Translations under genes and position numbers: made by a program
Part shown: positions 1-12,055 of the stretch, in pieces
Layout: each line of letters begins with the position of its first letter
Position numbering within the stretch: position 1 is the first letter of the stretch
The notes under the pieces: generated by a model
Told to the model about the DNA's origin: nothing
The model's database searches: none
The model's input: the letters and a program-made list of their open reading frames with translations, nothing else
Assembly (NCBI RefSeq): GCF_026262505.1
Contig: NC_067206.1
Coordinates: 19,303,319-19,367,318, forward strand
Length of the DNA: 64,000 nucleotides
Direction of reading: 5' to 3'
Source: Trichomonas vaginalis G3
Taxonomy: Eukaryota; Parabasalia; Trichomonadida; Trichomonadidae

Positions 1-203
1 ATGAGTCTAAGGACACTGTGATGAGAAATTTGACGCCTACTTTAACCCAATATATATAGTATGAAAACAGAACATACAAAGATTAATCAATACACATAAT
101 TTCATGATCCTATAACAATTGCTATTCATTTTCATACAGTTATTATATTCAATTTTAAGCTCTATAAAGAAGCTTTGAAGCTTCAACGAATTTTTAAACG
201 TGC

Positions 204-2423
204 ATGAATGATGATTCAACTTTATCAGCCGAGGATTCAAGGCTAGTTCAACCAAAACTGAATCCACCGGTTCCTATAGCTGAAAATCCTAAAGTTATTA
301 TCACCCCTATATCAAGTTCGCCATTTCCACCTTTTTCACATTTATTTTTCTCGATTACAAAAGCAATAAATCTTCATTCTTGCTCACAAAGAAAAGTATT
401 TCCTAGATTACGTATAAATGCAGCATTAAACATGATAGATTGTCCAGATGTTTGGTGCAGTAATACAGAAGCCATTTTTAATGCAGCATATGCATTGGAT
501 TTTTCAGGATTATCTAATCTATCACTTACAAATTCCATTCCTGTTATAGAATTTCATAAAAAATACCCACATAAAACAGAATTTTTCGGATACTGCACTT
601 GCGATCTTAAAATTCAAAAGACAGTTGAGATTGATGGCAAGAAACTCTCTATTATCGCTTTAAACAAAGAATACCAAATTAACGACATTGGAAGCAAAAA
701 TGTAATTGGATCAGTATTTCTTAGTATTGGATTAGGCTATATAAATCATAGAGATGTGTTCGATCCAAACTCTCCAAATTACTGCCAAATTCAAACTCCT
801 CCACCTATACAAGTTTGTAAACCTGCCAAAAAGCCTATTAAAGTAAAGAAAAATCAGAAAAAGAACAAAAGAAGAAGACCAAAACGTAAATACGATTATT
901 ACTATAGCGATGATTATTATTACTCAGATTATAGCGATTATAGTGATGACTGGGAAGAACAAGCCGTTAAAAACGGTTGGTTACGACCAGGAACAAAAAT
1001 CGACTGGAAAGAAAAAGCAAAAACAGAAGGATGGGCTCCACCAGAAATTGTTGCGAAATATTCTGTTGACACATCATGCAATTTACTTGCTTCTTCTCTA
1101 GTCAATATATCAGTACAAGCAATTGATGTTCCAATGCTTGCTGGTGAATTATCCAACGTTAGTAAAATTAATTCATCAAATTCATCTCCATCAAAGCCCG
1201 ATCTTGAGAAGGAAGAAGCAACAAATGATATACAAAAGTATCTTGATATGCTTCAAGCTGAAGAAGAAGCTACAGAAAAACAAAACCAATCTCATTTAAG
1301 TTATCACGAAGAAGATATATTCTCAAGGGTTAGTGAGAACAACCCACCAGAGTCAAATCTGTTTTCTACATCACGAGAAGAAGAATCACATTATAGCAAT
1401 AATAAATCGAATTTATCTTCTAAAAACGACATCAATGACTTCGAAAAACTCAATGACTCCGACAAACTCGATCCTCTTATTCAATCAGATCGATCAACAA
1501 AATCAAATAAGTCAAATAAGTCTAATAACTCCAAAAAATCAACGAAATCCTCTATAATTAATGCAGTATCAGATGATTTCGATGAACTTGATCTTACTTC
1601 TAAATCAAATACCCTTAGAACAAGTCAGACAGATCAACTTGGAAAATCTGATAAAATTAACAGTATGAAACCAACTGATAATCAGACAATTTCTGGACTT
1701 ACTCCTACAAATGATAAATTTGCCGAACTTTCTGCATCAAGTACTCAAAAATCTCTTGATCTTTCAATCAAATCTAATAAGAGCAGCAAAGCTGATAATC
1801 AAGATGACCTTATAAATACAAGTAACTCAAATAAATCCAATAAATCAGTTCAAAATGACCTTATCAATACAAATAAATCTGATAAATCCAATAAATCAGC
1901 TCAAAATAATAATTTTGATACAAAATTAGATTCTGATAAGTTATCAGACTCTATTAAATCATTTAAATCAGATAATTCCCTTAAACAAGATAGACCAACG
2001 ACAAATACTGATAATTCACTTCAAAAGAGCAAACCAATTGATTCAACTTTATCAGATTCTGATTCAGATATTCCTCAAGGCCAGATTCTTCGAAAGTCGA
2101 AAGAGATTCTTGGCGGTGATGATGAAGAAGAGGAAGAAGAAGATTCACTCGTAACTCCTGAAACAATTGAGAAATTTAAGAAGAAAATTGATGATCTTAG
2201 AAACCAAATAGGGGATGATGAAGAAGAGGAAGAGGAAGATGATTTTGTTAGTAAAGATGATATACTTGCTATTCTTGATAAAATAGCAGCAGGAAAAGAA
2301 GAAGAAGAAACAAAAGAAAATCAAACAAAATCAAATTTGAGCAACATCGAAGGACAATCAAAATCAATTATAGGTGTAGAACAGGAGCCTGAATTCAGCG
2401 TATTAAGTGACGAAGATATTTAA
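204..2423 (+). CDS. C2-like domain protein with long Ser/Lys/Asn-rich acidic tail
   Basis: A 739-residue ORF. Residues about 45-195 resemble a C2 beta-sandwich (alternating hydrophobic strands, FGYCTCDL, IGSVFLSIGLGY), the type of domain that binds lipid or serves as a scaffold in ciliary and centrosomal proteins. A basic stretch follows (KKPIKVKKNQKKNKRRRPKRK), then a Tyr/Ser/Asp cluster and a Trp-containing repeat pair (WEEQAVKNGW and WKEKAKTEGW). The rest is low complexity: repeated NKSNKS units, then Glu/Asp blocks separated by short predicted helices. Codon use matches the neighbouring host genes. The start is the first ATG of the open frame. A membrane- or basal-body-associated scaffold is inferred from composition; no enzymatic motif is visible. 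Confidence 0.7.
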   Translation: MNDDSTLSAEDSRLVQPKLNPPVPIAENPKVIITPISSSPFPPFSHLFFSITKAINLHSCSQRKVFPRLRINAALNMIDCPDVWCSNTEAIFNAAYALDFSGLSNLSLTNSIPVIEFHKKYPHKTEFFGYCTCDLKIQKTVEIDGKKLSIIALNKEYQINDIGSKNVIGSVFLSIGLGYINHRDVFDPNSPNYCQIQTPPPIQVCKPAKKPIKVKKNQKKNKRRRPKRKYDYYYSDDYYYSDYSDYSDDWEEQAVKNGWLRPGTKIDWKEKAKTEGWAPPEIVAKYSVDTSCNLLASSLVNISVQAIDVPMLAGELSNVSKINSSNSSPSKPDLEKEEATNDIQKYLDMLQAEEEATEKQNQSHLSYHEEDIFSRVSENNPPESNLFSTSREEESHYSNNKSNLSSKNDINDFEKLNDSDKLDPLIQSDRSTKSNKSNKSNNSKKSTKSSIINAVSDDFDELDLTSKSNTLRTSQTDQLGKSDKINSMKPTDNQTISGLTPTNDKFAELSASSTQKSLDLSIKSNKSSKADNQDDLINTSNSNKSNKSVQNDLINTNKSDKSNKSAQNNNFDTKLDSDKLSDSIKSFKSDNSLKQDRPTTNTDNSLQKSKPIDSTLSDSDSDIPQGQILRKSKEILGGDDEEEEEEDSLVTPETIEKFKKKIDDLRNQIGDDEEEEEEDDFVSKDDILAILDKIAAGKEEEETKENQTKSNLSNIEGQSKSIIGVEQEPEFSVLSDEDI

Positions 2424-2797
2424 TTGTAAAAATTATTTGTTTTTATTGTTTTTAATTAATTTACTTTTTAGATGTATTTGTTGAAATTAAATCTCCCTAA
2501 AAATGGCCTGAAAACGTATTAGCTAATACAAGCAAGATTAACTAATGAATTTATCCATATAAAACTCATCTCCAATCTCGTTTGCAAAGCGAATAAGCTT
2601 CAGTTCATATTTGAGTGTCAAAAAGGTGAGGATATAAAGGGGAGAGTATCTCCAAGTCACCCAGTTTAGTTAACTTAACACTTACCTTCATCTGGAATTA
2701 ACTCAAAGCTACCTAAAAAGGCTGATAATTCAAGCATCCTGTTTCAAAAGAAGAATTTATGTTTACAAATGTCAAATTGGCAAAAAAAAATTAAAAA
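2424..2797. other. intergenic, nothing recognised
   Basis: AT-rich spacer with stop codons in all frames. I see no RNA gene, repeat or convincing coding relic. Confidence 0.6.
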
Positions 2798-3127
2798 ATG
2801 TTTTTGAGTCTGATTTTATATACGGCCTTTGATTATTCGAATCAAAGAGATGATTTTTCTAGCAGAATTGTATCAGACTATCAAACAGATTACGAATATT
2901 CTGATTTTGAAGAGAGTTCTTATTACGAATATTCAGATGAAAACGAAGAGTCAAGTTATGATGAAATAATGGCCGAATCTCATCATAAATTTTCCAATAG
3001 AAATGATTCTGATCATGATGGAGAAACTATTTCCAACGATATCAACGAACCAGTCTATTATTACAACGATTACTTCTTTGATGATCTAGAACGAAACGAC
3101 AATAATGCTAAAGCTGATAAGCTTTAA
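2798..3127 (+). CDS. small acidic Tyr/Ser/Asp-rich protein
   Basis: A 109-residue ORF. It opens with a short hydrophobic stretch (MFLSLILYTAF) that could be a signal peptide or an accident of AT-rich sequence. The rest is strongly acidic, with Tyr-Ser-Asp/Glu clusters much like the Y/S/D cluster of the upstream C2-like protein (204-2423). That may mean common origin by local duplication, or simply shared low complexity. No domain is recognised. Moderate confidence that it is coding, because the composition is protein-like and the frame is clean. Confidence 0.45.
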   Translation: MFLSLILYTAFDYSNQRDDFSSRIVSDYQTDYEYSDFEESSYYEYSDENEESSYDEIMAESHHKFSNRNDSDHDGETISNDINEPVYYYNDYFFDDLERNDNNAKADKL

Positions 3128-3189
3128 AGTATTTTATAAATTGTTTGTAAATAAAAAGTTTTTAATAATATTTATAAAATTTAATCAAT

Positions 3190-3823
3190 ATAATGCAGTT
3201 TTTGTTAATTATCTTTATATTTCTTATCTCAATAAGAAGAATATTTAATCCGCTGAGTTATGAAAGAAACAATAGGAAACCACAATTGAATGGAATGACT
3301 TCAAAGTATGTAGCCAACAATTTACACAAGAGAAGGAATTCCGTTCGATGATGCACTCGATGCTATCAACACAAAGTTATATTCACAGTATGAAAAACTC
3401 ATAACAAGTGCGGAAACGATGATAGAGAAGATTTTCAAGCATCTACTCAAGAAAATGCTCGTTTGACAGATGCGTTTCAAGAACTCTCAAATGGAATGGA
3501 ACCGCTTCAAAAAGAACTTCATAAAGTCATCGGCAACCAATGTTTTACCTCCTTTGAAGAAACAAAGAGATGCTGTTGATGCAGTTCCTCAAGTTCATCC
3601 TGACGCAAAACCCAAGTCTAAACAGGCAAATGGACATTTGAAGTTAGTAATGAACAGGAACCAAAAGATGCTCAAAGCTAACCAAGGACTCTTGAAAGGT
3701 GTCGATGGACATTACTACATGAGAGACACAATTCAAGATGGTTCACAACCTCCAGAAAAATCCAAGTCTGCAATGTCTTATCAGGAAAATTCGTTGTCGC
3801 AATCATACGACTCTCAGAGATAA
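3190..3823 (+). pseudogene. decayed ORF of unknown family
   Basis: Coding-like sequence runs through several frames. One frame reads IPFDDALDAINTKLYSQYEK, a second reads TDAFQELSNGMEPLQKEL, and the longest open stretch is 117 residues (3470-3823), basic and rich in Lys/Gln. No single frame is open across the region. The simplest reading is a host gene or transposon fragment broken by several indels. I recognise no family motif. Confidence 0.35.
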
Positions 3824-4495
3824 ATACCGGTTGGCAGATCAAAGCCTAATGAATAACTCCTCAGGCTTTGAATATGATTAGAGAAAAGACACCTGTTGAT
3901 CAATCGAATTAATTCTGATTTTTTTATTTTAGTGTTTGTTGTCATTTAATTTTTTATGTTGGCCAGATTTCAGCCTTCTAGCACCATAATGTATTCCCTT
4001 TAAAGGAGGAGCAAAAAAAATTGAAATTTTATGGTATCTTTTATATGAATTTGATCCTTATAATTTGGACTTTAAATATAATATTTTATGTTTTCGTCTT
4101 CATGTTGTTCTTGAAATACTTTGAATTTGCTGAATTTGAAATACTCTTCATAAAATTCCTTCTTGGGACAAATTTTTGGGATGCCTTCAAAATAGGTATT
4201 TTTTACATGCGTACAAATAAGTTGTGGATCAAGAAGTCCTAATTACGAGATCGATATCTTCTTCTAGATTGTTAAGATCTTCCTCAAGGCTATTGTTGGC
4301 GAATCTTTCTCGAGATCAGGACCCACTTAAGCACCTTTTAATGAACTCTATTTGACCACTGATCTGAGGTTTTGATCGTTCCTGGCTAGTTAAATCCTTA
4401 TTTGTAATATGTGTAATGTGCTATTTAATAATTTCCTAATTCGAGTCTCTTTATTGTTTCGATGGCATTGTTATTCATAATTTTATAACTCTGAC
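3824..4495. other. intergenic with a possible minus-strand coding relic
   Basis: No intact gene. On the minus strand roughly 4242-4070 stays open for about 55 codons and contains THVKNTYFEGIPKICPKKEF, which looks more protein-like than its surroundings and may be a relic of an old gene or transposase. The plus-strand ORF over the same bases (4021-4242) is Phe/Ile-rich and looks like its shadow. Confidence 0.3.
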
Positions 4496-6008
4496 ATGTC
4501 TCAAGGACTTGTTCAGAATTATACTTATATTGCTGCTCATTTTAAAGAATACATTGATGAGGATAAGGCTCTTGACATTTTTGAACTAGAAGACATCGGA
4601 AAGATCTTAAACGAAGCAATGTTATCTCCGAATGACTTCAATAAACTTCTTCAGCAATTATCATCCAAATTTAGCGCAATACAAATATACAAATACACCC
4701 GAAATGCTACAATTCCTATTAATAGTCTTCAAGATTCAATATCAACACTAAAATCAATTCAAAAATACATGAAGCTAAGATTGATCGATGGTGTAATTGA
4801 CCATATGAATTATATACAGAACGAAATGTCGAATTATACAAAGAAGCTTGAAAAATTTCAATCAGAGTTAAATATGGTCCAAACCCAAAACCAAAACTAT
4901 GAAAAAGAAATACAATCTCTTAAATACCAAATTGAAGATAAAAAAAGAGAAATTTCTGAAATTAAAGATGAAAATGATATTCCAAAAGTAATTTTATCAA
5001 AAATTACTGAACTAAAGAATTCAGATGATTTCGAAAGTATTTACAACTTTGTTGACGGACTTTCAGGAATAGGAAATCAAAAAATGATGGAAAAAGCATA
5101 TGAAGAAGGTCTTTGGCAAAAGATAAACAAAAAATTATGATAATAATGTTCTTCATGAAGCATCTGAAAGAGGAAATCTAAGACTTGTTAAATCTCTCAT
5201 TGAATTTGGCTGTAAAAAAGACACAAAGAATAACCATGAATCAGATCTACTCAATATAGCATCATCTAATGGTCATCTCGAAGTAATTAAATATCTTATC
5301 TCTATTGGTGCTGATAAAGAAGCAAAGAATGTTATTGGATATACTCCACTCATTTGGGCATCAATAAAAGGTCATCTTGAAGTAGTTAAATATCTTATCT
5401 CTATTGGTGCTGATAAAGAAGCAAAGGATAATAAAGAATATACTCCACTCATTTGGGCATCAGAATTTGGTCAACTTGAAGTTGTTAAATATCTTATATC
5501 TGTTGGTGCTAATAAAGAAGCAAAGCAACAATTTGGATATACATCACTCTATGTGGCATCACGTTGGGGAAGTATTGATGTAGTTAAATATCTCATCTCT
5601 ATTGGTGCCGATAAAGAAGTAAAGGATATTAGTGGAGAAACTCCACTATTTACTGCATCAAAGTTTGGATGTTTTGAAGTAGTTAAATATCTGATCTCAG
5701 TTGGAGCTGATATCGAAGTGAAGAATAGTGATGGAAATACGCCACTCATTTGTGCAGCAAGAGAAGGTCATCTTGATATTGTTAAATATCTTATCTCTGT
5801 TGGAGCCAATAAAGAAGCAAAGGATAAAGATGGAAAAAATGCGCTCATGAAAGCATCACATTCAGATCATCTTGAAATAGTTAAATACCTTATCTCCGTT
5901 GGAGTCAATAAATATGCAAAAGATAAAAATGGAAAAAATGCACTCCATCACACTACTAGTTGTGATAAAACACGCGATTATCTAAAATCCCTCGGACTTT
6001 CATATTGA
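4496..6008 (+). CDS. ankyrin repeat protein (coiled-coil N-domain plus about 9 ankyrin repeats), one frameshift
   Basis: Residues 1-205 form a helical N-domain with a coiled coil (about 100-165), typical of the large trichomonad ankyrin family. The frame stops at 5140. Shifting by one base at the A-run near 5130-5135 restores reading into KYDNNVLHEASERGNL and then nine 33-residue ankyrin repeats (core TPLxxASxxGHLEVVKYLIS, ending IGADKEAKD) up to a TGA at 6008. The repeats are close to each other at DNA level (99-bp period from about 5150), indicating recent tandem duplication. Ankyrin arrays act as protein-binding scaffolds; no partner can be inferred. The break is either a consensus error in the homopolymer or a true frameshift. 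Confidence 0.8.
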
Positions 6009-6691
6009 CAAATGAACTTCTGGAATCATATCAAATATTTAGTCACATTCTATCATAGAATTTTGGAAAATATAAACTCTTGATTATATACATCATCAAT
6101 CTTTTTTATTGCATAATTTGAGTTACAGATCTTAATTATTCAAAGATATGAAATTATGCAATTTTGATTCTGAAAACCATTTTTTTTGATTGGGATAGAT
6201 ATATTGATATTAACACTTAATTTCAAGAACAAATTTTGAAACCATAAGAATTTTTATTTTTTGGACTGTCATGAAAAGTGGTTCAGTCTAGCATATTACA
6301 AAGCAAATAAAGCTTCATTTTCATCACCATTGCTTAGTATATTGCTGCATCTCTTCAATCACAAGGTCACTTTACATCAAAGTTACTTCATGTTAAAGTA
6401 TATTATATACAAATAGGGCTTCATTGAAATTCTGAAGTTTACAAAGAAAAAATAAATCAACTTCATACGCCTTCAGGAATGAATTTTGAAACATTGTTTA
6501 TTCATAATAAGATAGCCCATCATGTATATATTTCATCCCGTAAATATAGGAGCTTTTCAGATTTCTTTTGATTTTGAAAATTTTGGGTTCGTCATGGCAG
6601 ATAACTTTAATTTTAAGAAAAAACAAATACTCATAAAAAGCAGAATCATTTCCTCCAGTTAACATGAATTTCAAAATCTCGTTATTTTTGG
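6009..6691. other. intergenic, nothing recognised
   Basis: AT-rich spacer between the ankyrin gene and the coiled-coil gene. The minus-strand ORF overlapping 6498-6740 has no protein-like composition and overlaps the start of the next gene. Confidence 0.55.
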
Positions 6692-9508
6692 ATGATTGAT
6701 GAAGTTTGTATACAGCATAATTTTTCAAAAAAGCTAGCACAACTTGACAAAGTCATCCAAGGATACCTTGCTAACCTTGAAGAACGGAAAATGCAGAACA
6801 AATTTTTAAAATCATGGATGGATAAAACGGCTGAAAAAATTAATCAAGAATATACAGAGAAGATTACAAAAATACAAAAAGAATATGATAAAATTTCCGA
6901 TAGCAAACCAGATAATCAAGGAGAAACGTACAAAAACAAAGCAGAACAACTAATAAAGAATTTTAAAAACGAAACTCAATCGGTAGAAGACCATACAAAT
7001 AACAGATTAGGAGATATTGCCACAGCAGTTGATGGTTTACGCAAATTACTCCCTTCAATAATTCAAAATTTTACAGCAGAAAATGATATTTTTATGAATA
7101 AAGTTCAATCATTCAATCAAGATCTGCAAAATGCATTAGAGAAGTCTAAGAAAGATCATGAGCTTGCTTTAAAGAAAGTTGATCAAGAAATAAATCAAAA
7201 AATACAAAATGAAGAAAAAGAAAGTTCAAAACGAATTGCGAAGATGGAAAACTCTTTCCAAAATGAACGTGATAGACCGCAAACTGCAATCGGTGACTCA
7301 AGAACAACAGCATTAATCAGACAACTTAAAAAAGAAAATTTGGAGAATAAAAAGTTCATTTCTCAGATGTCTCAGAAAGTAAAGAACATGCAAGTAATAG
7401 CAGAAAGTAATATACAATCCTACAGAGATAAAATGAAAGGATTAATATCAGAAATAAAATTTGTATCAAATTCAAACGAGAATTCGCTTGCAAGCACTCA
7501 ACAAGAGTTGGATAATGTTAAAATAGTATTTTCTTCACAGAAACAAGGTGTTATTAATAACCATGATGAAGAAATGAAAAATTTAGAAAATGAAATTTCA
7601 AAATTAAAGTCAGAACTTGAAGAAAACACGAAAAACCATAAGCAGGATCAAGAAGATGCCCAACAAAGATTGAATTCATCAAATGAATCCAATGAAACTA
7701 GTTATAATGACATAATTGAGCGACATAACCAAGAAATTGAAATAAGAAAAGTAGAAATAGAAAAAGAAGAAAGAGATTCCGAAAAATCATATAGAGATGC
7801 TGTTGATTCTTTTAATAATAAGAAAAATGAACTTGAAATTGAATTATGTCAGTTCACAAACAAAAATAACAAGAGTTATGATGAAACTGTTGAACACAAA
7901 ATGGTTGTGAAGCATAGCCAAGAAGTAGAACAAGAAATTGTTGATTACCAAGCTCAATCTGCAGCAATTTCGAGTAAATTTGATGCAATTAAATTAACTA
8001 ACTCTCAAATACCGGAAGCTGCAAGGAACTTAGCTAAACTTCAAGAAGATTTGCTCAGTATGCAGAATAAACATAATGAAATGCTCAGATCAAACAAAAT
8101 TTCGTTCAAAAAGGAAATTTCGGATTTACAAAAATCGTTAGACCAAGAAAAAGAACAACTGATGAAACAATTCAAAGAAGAAGAGAAAATTCAAAAGGAA
8201 GATTGTGAAGGATCAATTTCTGTTCTTCAAGACTGTTTTGATGAAGAAATAGAGAAGTTTATAAACAATATTAGTACATCTGATCAACCCGAATCAATTT
8301 CTTTGGCATCTTCTCGTTCTTCTTCGAGATTTAATCTTGAAATTGAGGAATTCAAGAATTTAAATACAGAATATGATTCAATTAATATGCCACAAGGATA
8401 CCAGAGTTGTATCGATGAGAATCCAGAGCTAGAAGAGCTCCACAACCAAGTTTCAATTCTTAAAGATAAAATTAAGTCAGAAAGAGCTGTTTTAATAAGA
8501 GAATTTGAATCAGAATTGGATATAGAGAATAAAGATCACGTAGATCGCCTTGTAAAATGCAAATGTACAAAAGATTTCAATCAAAAATCAGATAAATTAA
8601 GGTTAAGATGGAATAAGCTTCTTTCTGAGTTAGATATCGAATATAAGAAACTAGAAGCTCTTCTTAAAGCCACTAAAAAGGCTTTTCTCAAGAGATCAAA
8701 TTCATCTGGAGATCCTGAGATTGATGAGCTTCAGCACAAACTTTCAAAAGCAAGGAAAGAATCAGATAGAATCATCCAAGAGAAAGAAAATGCTTTTAAC
8801 CAAGAAAAAAACGAAATTTTGGACGAAATTCAAGCAGCAAAGAAAGCTAATTACGCAGCAAATACAGCAGAAGACCAAGAATGGGAAGAGACTTATAAAG
8901 GTATTAAAGAAAAATTCACGGTAGAACTTGGTCGGAGATCAAAAATGCGGCAAGACGTTGAAGAAGCTGTAAAATCATTGGAGCAAAGACTTTTAGAGAG
9001 GAATGAGAAAAGAAAGAACGAATTGCATAACCAAATTGAGAAAATTGGAGCTAAATTACAACTTGAAAAAACTCTTCACGTTGATGATCCAATACAACTC
9101 CAACAAACTGTTCAGCGTCGTAAGGAACACTTAGAAGCGCGAACAGAAAGGCTTTGCAGTCAATGGGCTCAAGAAATTGAAGAATTAAAAGGTCGAAGAG
9201 AAGCATCTATTAATGAAATACAGCATATGGTGGCTGCTGCTAATACAAAGATAGATGCTTTCAAATCTGAAGTCGAAACAAGGCCTCCGAGAGCAGAAGA
9301 ACAAGTAGTTATTGATACATTGCAAGAAAAACTTGATGAAGTTACGAACAACTTAATTCATCTTGGAAGAGTAATGCTTAATTACAGAGATTGTCTTCTT
9401 CTCAGAAATGAACATTATAATCAAAGATTTTCAAGAACAGAACCACTTGTTTCAAGAAATAATATAATGGTGCTACCACCACTCCCGCCACCAAATGATG
9501 TTTGTTAA
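6692..9508 (+). CDS. long coiled-coil protein
   Basis: A 938-residue ORF, almost entirely heptad-patterned Glu/Lys/Gln/Asn-rich helix. Non-helical breaks occur near residues 190-205 (NERDRPQTAIGDSRTTAL), 530-560 (a Ser-rich loop, SISLASSRSSSRF) and at the Pro-rich C-terminus (VLPPLPPP). Such architecture suits cytoskeletal, flagellar or basal-body structural proteins, which trichomonads have in large numbers; this is inference from architecture alone. ATG 6692 is the first in frame, but an in-frame ATG at the MQNKFLKSW position (about residue 34) could be the real start. No motor head or enzymatic domain is seen. Confidence 0.75.
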   Translation: MIDEVCIQHNFSKKLAQLDKVIQGYLANLEERKMQNKFLKSWMDKTAEKINQEYTEKITKIQKEYDKISDSKPDNQGETYKNKAEQLIKNFKNETQSVEDHTNNRLGDIATAVDGLRKLLPSIIQNFTAENDIFMNKVQSFNQDLQNALEKSKKDHELALKKVDQEINQKIQNEEKESSKRIAKMENSFQNERDRPQTAIGDSRTTALIRQLKKENLENKKFISQMSQKVKNMQVIAESNIQSYRDKMKGLISEIKFVSNSNENSLASTQQELDNVKIVFSSQKQGVINNHDEEMKNLENEISKLKSELEENTKNHKQDQEDAQQRLNSSNESNETSYNDIIERHNQEIEIRKVEIEKEERDSEKSYRDAVDSFNNKKNELEIELCQFTNKNNKSYDETVEHKMVVKHSQEVEQEIVDYQAQSAAISSKFDAIKLTNSQIPEAARNLAKLQEDLLSMQNKHNEMLRSNKISFKKEISDLQKSLDQEKEQLMKQFKEEEKIQKEDCEGSISVLQDCFDEEIEKFINNISTSDQPESISLASSRSSSRFNLEIEEFKNLNTEYDSINMPQGYQSCIDENPELEELHNQVSILKDKIKSERAVLIREFESELDIENKDHVDRLVKCKCTKDFNQKSDKLRLRWNKLLSELDIEYKKLEALLKATKKAFLKRSNSSGDPEIDELQHKLSKARKESDRIIQEKENAFNQEKNEILDEIQAAKKANYAANTAEDQEWEETYKGIKEKFTVELGRRSKMRQDVEEAVKSLEQRLLERNEKRKNELHNQIEKIGAKLQLEKTLHVDDPIQLQQTVQRRKEHLEARTERLCSQWAQEIEELKGRREASINEIQHMVAAANTKIDAFKSEVETRPPRAEEQVVIDTLQEKLDEVTNNLIHLGRVMLNYRDCLLLRNEHYNQRFSRTEPLVSRNNIMVLPPLPPPNDVC

Positions 9509-9999
9509 TAAATCTTAATTTTTTATGTTTGTTTGATAATTATAAAAAAATGTTGTATAATGATATAAAAATTCAATGATATAAAAATCATCACTAGGTA
9601 CTATTTGCTATATGTTTGATCCTTTTAATGAAAAACATTGAATTTTAATTCATAATTCATATTTTAAAACCCGAAATATAGAAAAAGAGCTTTAAAACGT
9701 TAATGCAATGGATAACTAATATTGAATTTGGATGTCAAGGCGACAAAACTTTAAAGTAGTTCTATATTTGAATGCTCATAACTTCATCCATAGTAAAGAT
9801 GTTAATGATATTGAAACATAAATTAGTATGGTATATAAAATATAAAACTGGTTAGCTTCGGTTTTAATATTGGATCCTCCTCAACATATTGCCCTTCCAA
9901 AATCTCAGTAATGACGGCCTATCAAATAGAGAGTGTGTGTGTGTGTGTGTGTCTTTATATATGAAGAGACAAACAATGAAGAAAAAATTGAGATTTTGA
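9509..9999. other. intergenic, nothing coding
   Basis: AT-rich spacer with a short direct repeat (ATGATATAAAAAT, about 9560-9590) and a GT microsatellite near its end. No gene is visible. Confidence 0.55.
9933..9952. repeat. (GT)10 microsatellite
   Basis: Ten GT dinucleotides in a row, just upstream of the BspA-like fragment. Confidence 0.95.
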
Positions 10000-10764
10000 T
10001 TCGTATTTTTTCAATTTCTTGAAAAGAAATTCAATGACATAACGACAAAGAGTTATATATTAGAGTTTAAAGACAACGTCACTGTTGGTATTCCTTCTCA
10101 TCTAGCTCCTTCTGAATATGTTAATTTTACTATCTCTGAAGGATTCCAAATAATTCCGCAATATTGTTTTTATAAATTCACAAAACTCGAAAATATCGTG
10201 TTTCCTACGTCATTAACATCGATTTATGATGAAGCATTTGGTATATGTCCAATCAAAAAAATATTTATTCCAAAAAATGTAAGTTTAATAAATACATGGA
10301 ATCCATTTGATCGATTACAAGAATTGGAAGAGATTGCTGTTGATCCAGAAAACCAATATTTTGCTTCTGTTGATGGTGTTCTTTATACTAAAAATATGAA
10401 AACTTTAAGACATTTTCCTGCTAAGAAGAACGTTACAGAGTATGTCATACCTTCTGGTTTAGAAACGATTTCATATTTTTCATTCACATACATAATATTT
10501 GTGAAACATTTGATATTTCCAGACACTGTTAAGTCAATTTTGGCTAATGCTTTTTCAAATGCCAATTCTATTGAATTTATGACTGCGATTAGAAATTATC
10601 GGCAAAAAGAAATTTCAATTGATCCGATGGCGTTCGATGGAGAATCAATTAATGCATCATCGTTAATTTATGTGTATTCATCTCGAAAGCCGATGACATG
10701 TCGTGTGCAATCATGTTTTTCAATTCAAAATTTAATACCTTTTATTGTTATTTCGTTGTTTTAG
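10000..10764 (+). pseudogene. BspA-like leucine-rich repeat protein fragment, no proper start
   Basis: The frame is open from 10000 to a TAA at 10764 and has the features of the treponemal-type LRR (BspA) family abundant in trichomonads: SEGFQIIPQYCFYKFTKLENIVFPTSLTSI, DPENQYFASVDGVLY and IPSGLETISYFSF. These are usually surface or secreted proteins implicated in adhesion. No ATG opens the frame. An ATG at 9961 is in frame but separated by a TGA at 9997-9999, so the N-terminus is broken or missing. Only about four repeats remain and there is no typical transmembrane/cytoplasmic tail; the C-terminus is a short hydrophobic stretch (IQNLIPFIVISLF). Most likely a truncated copy. Confidence 0.65.
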
Positions 10765-11253
10765 ACAAATCATTGTCAAGAATAAACATATTTTAAATTT
10801 TAAAATGTTTCTCAAAGGAAGAATAACAGTTTTATACCTTTGAATTAAAAAGCTCAAGCTCATATGTTAAAACACTAAGTTTAGACCTACTAAGGTATGT
10901 GAATATTGCCTATCTTGTATAGGGGCATAAAATACTTTTTGATGCTAAAGAATTCAGAATTGATTTAATTTGATATTCAAAGTATGTACAAAAGTATGAA
11001 TAAATGCGGATTTGGCTCTCAAATATCTCTATTTCAAGCAATGATAAATATTTCTGTATTCGATTTTTTAAAAAATCAGATTTCAAACAAAGCATAGACT
11101 TCCCACAAAATGTAAACTGAATGAAAAGTATGAAATTGTTTCAACAACGCATAAACTTTCCAAAAAATGTAAGTTGAATGACGATACAAATTGATTGGTA
11201 TTAGAATTCTTTTTATCTAAAAGTGACACCTTGGATCCGAATTTTTTCAGAGA
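10765..11253. other. intergenic, one short direct repeat
   Basis: AT-rich spacer. A motif like CATAAACTTTCCAAAAAATGTAA occurs twice (about 11,091-11,118 and 11,151-11,176), as short imperfect direct repeats. No gene is seen. Confidence 0.5.
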
Positions 11254-12055
11254 ATGTCAAGTTCTGAGCAATCCAAAAATGAAACTGGATGTGGTTTTAG
11301 TGACGTTAAACCACTTGAAGTATTTGAATACCCTAGTCAAGCATCAAAAATTATATGGAGTGTCAATTCCGAGAATATTATTCAAATATCTTCACAAATT
11401 ATAGAATTAATTACAAATAACAAAATACCTATCCAAATGGCAACTTATTTGATTGATACTTTTTCACAAATGCGTGTTAAAGATATTAAAATATTTACAG
11501 AACTTTACCAATTGGTATCAAACGAATTTTCATACATCGTCAAACCGGAAAATATTAGGTTAGCAACGCTTTTGCATTATAAAGGTTTCAAATTTGAAAA
11601 TTTCGAACCTAAAATGACAGAAGAAGATGTTTTCAATTTGTATTCAACAGAATCTCCTTTATATTATATTGTATGGGATAAAGTTGATGAACTTAAATCT
11701 AAATTCTCAAACCTTGATATTAATCAGAAAATTTATGAAACCACACCAATGGATTATGCAATTATATATGGATCAGAATTGTGTTTCAATTACTTGAAAA
11801 ATTTAGGAGCTAAATACACTAATTACTCCGAAGAATATGCTGTTCAAGGCGGAAAAAAAACATTTTTATGCAAATGATAGAAGAAGGTAAATCATTTGAT
11901 GGCATGATTAATACAGCATTGGATTATCGAAACTATGAAATTGCTGAGTACCTTAAAACGAATTATGGACAAACTCCTGATTCAATAGCAGAAAGTATGC
12001 ATTTCGGAAATTATGATGTTGCATCTTATTTACTTTCTAATGGAGGAAATATCAA

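Noticed and set aside
4021-4242. Phe/Ile-rich 73-residue ORF
   Set aside because: Composition reflects AT-rich DNA; the opposite strand is more protein-like.
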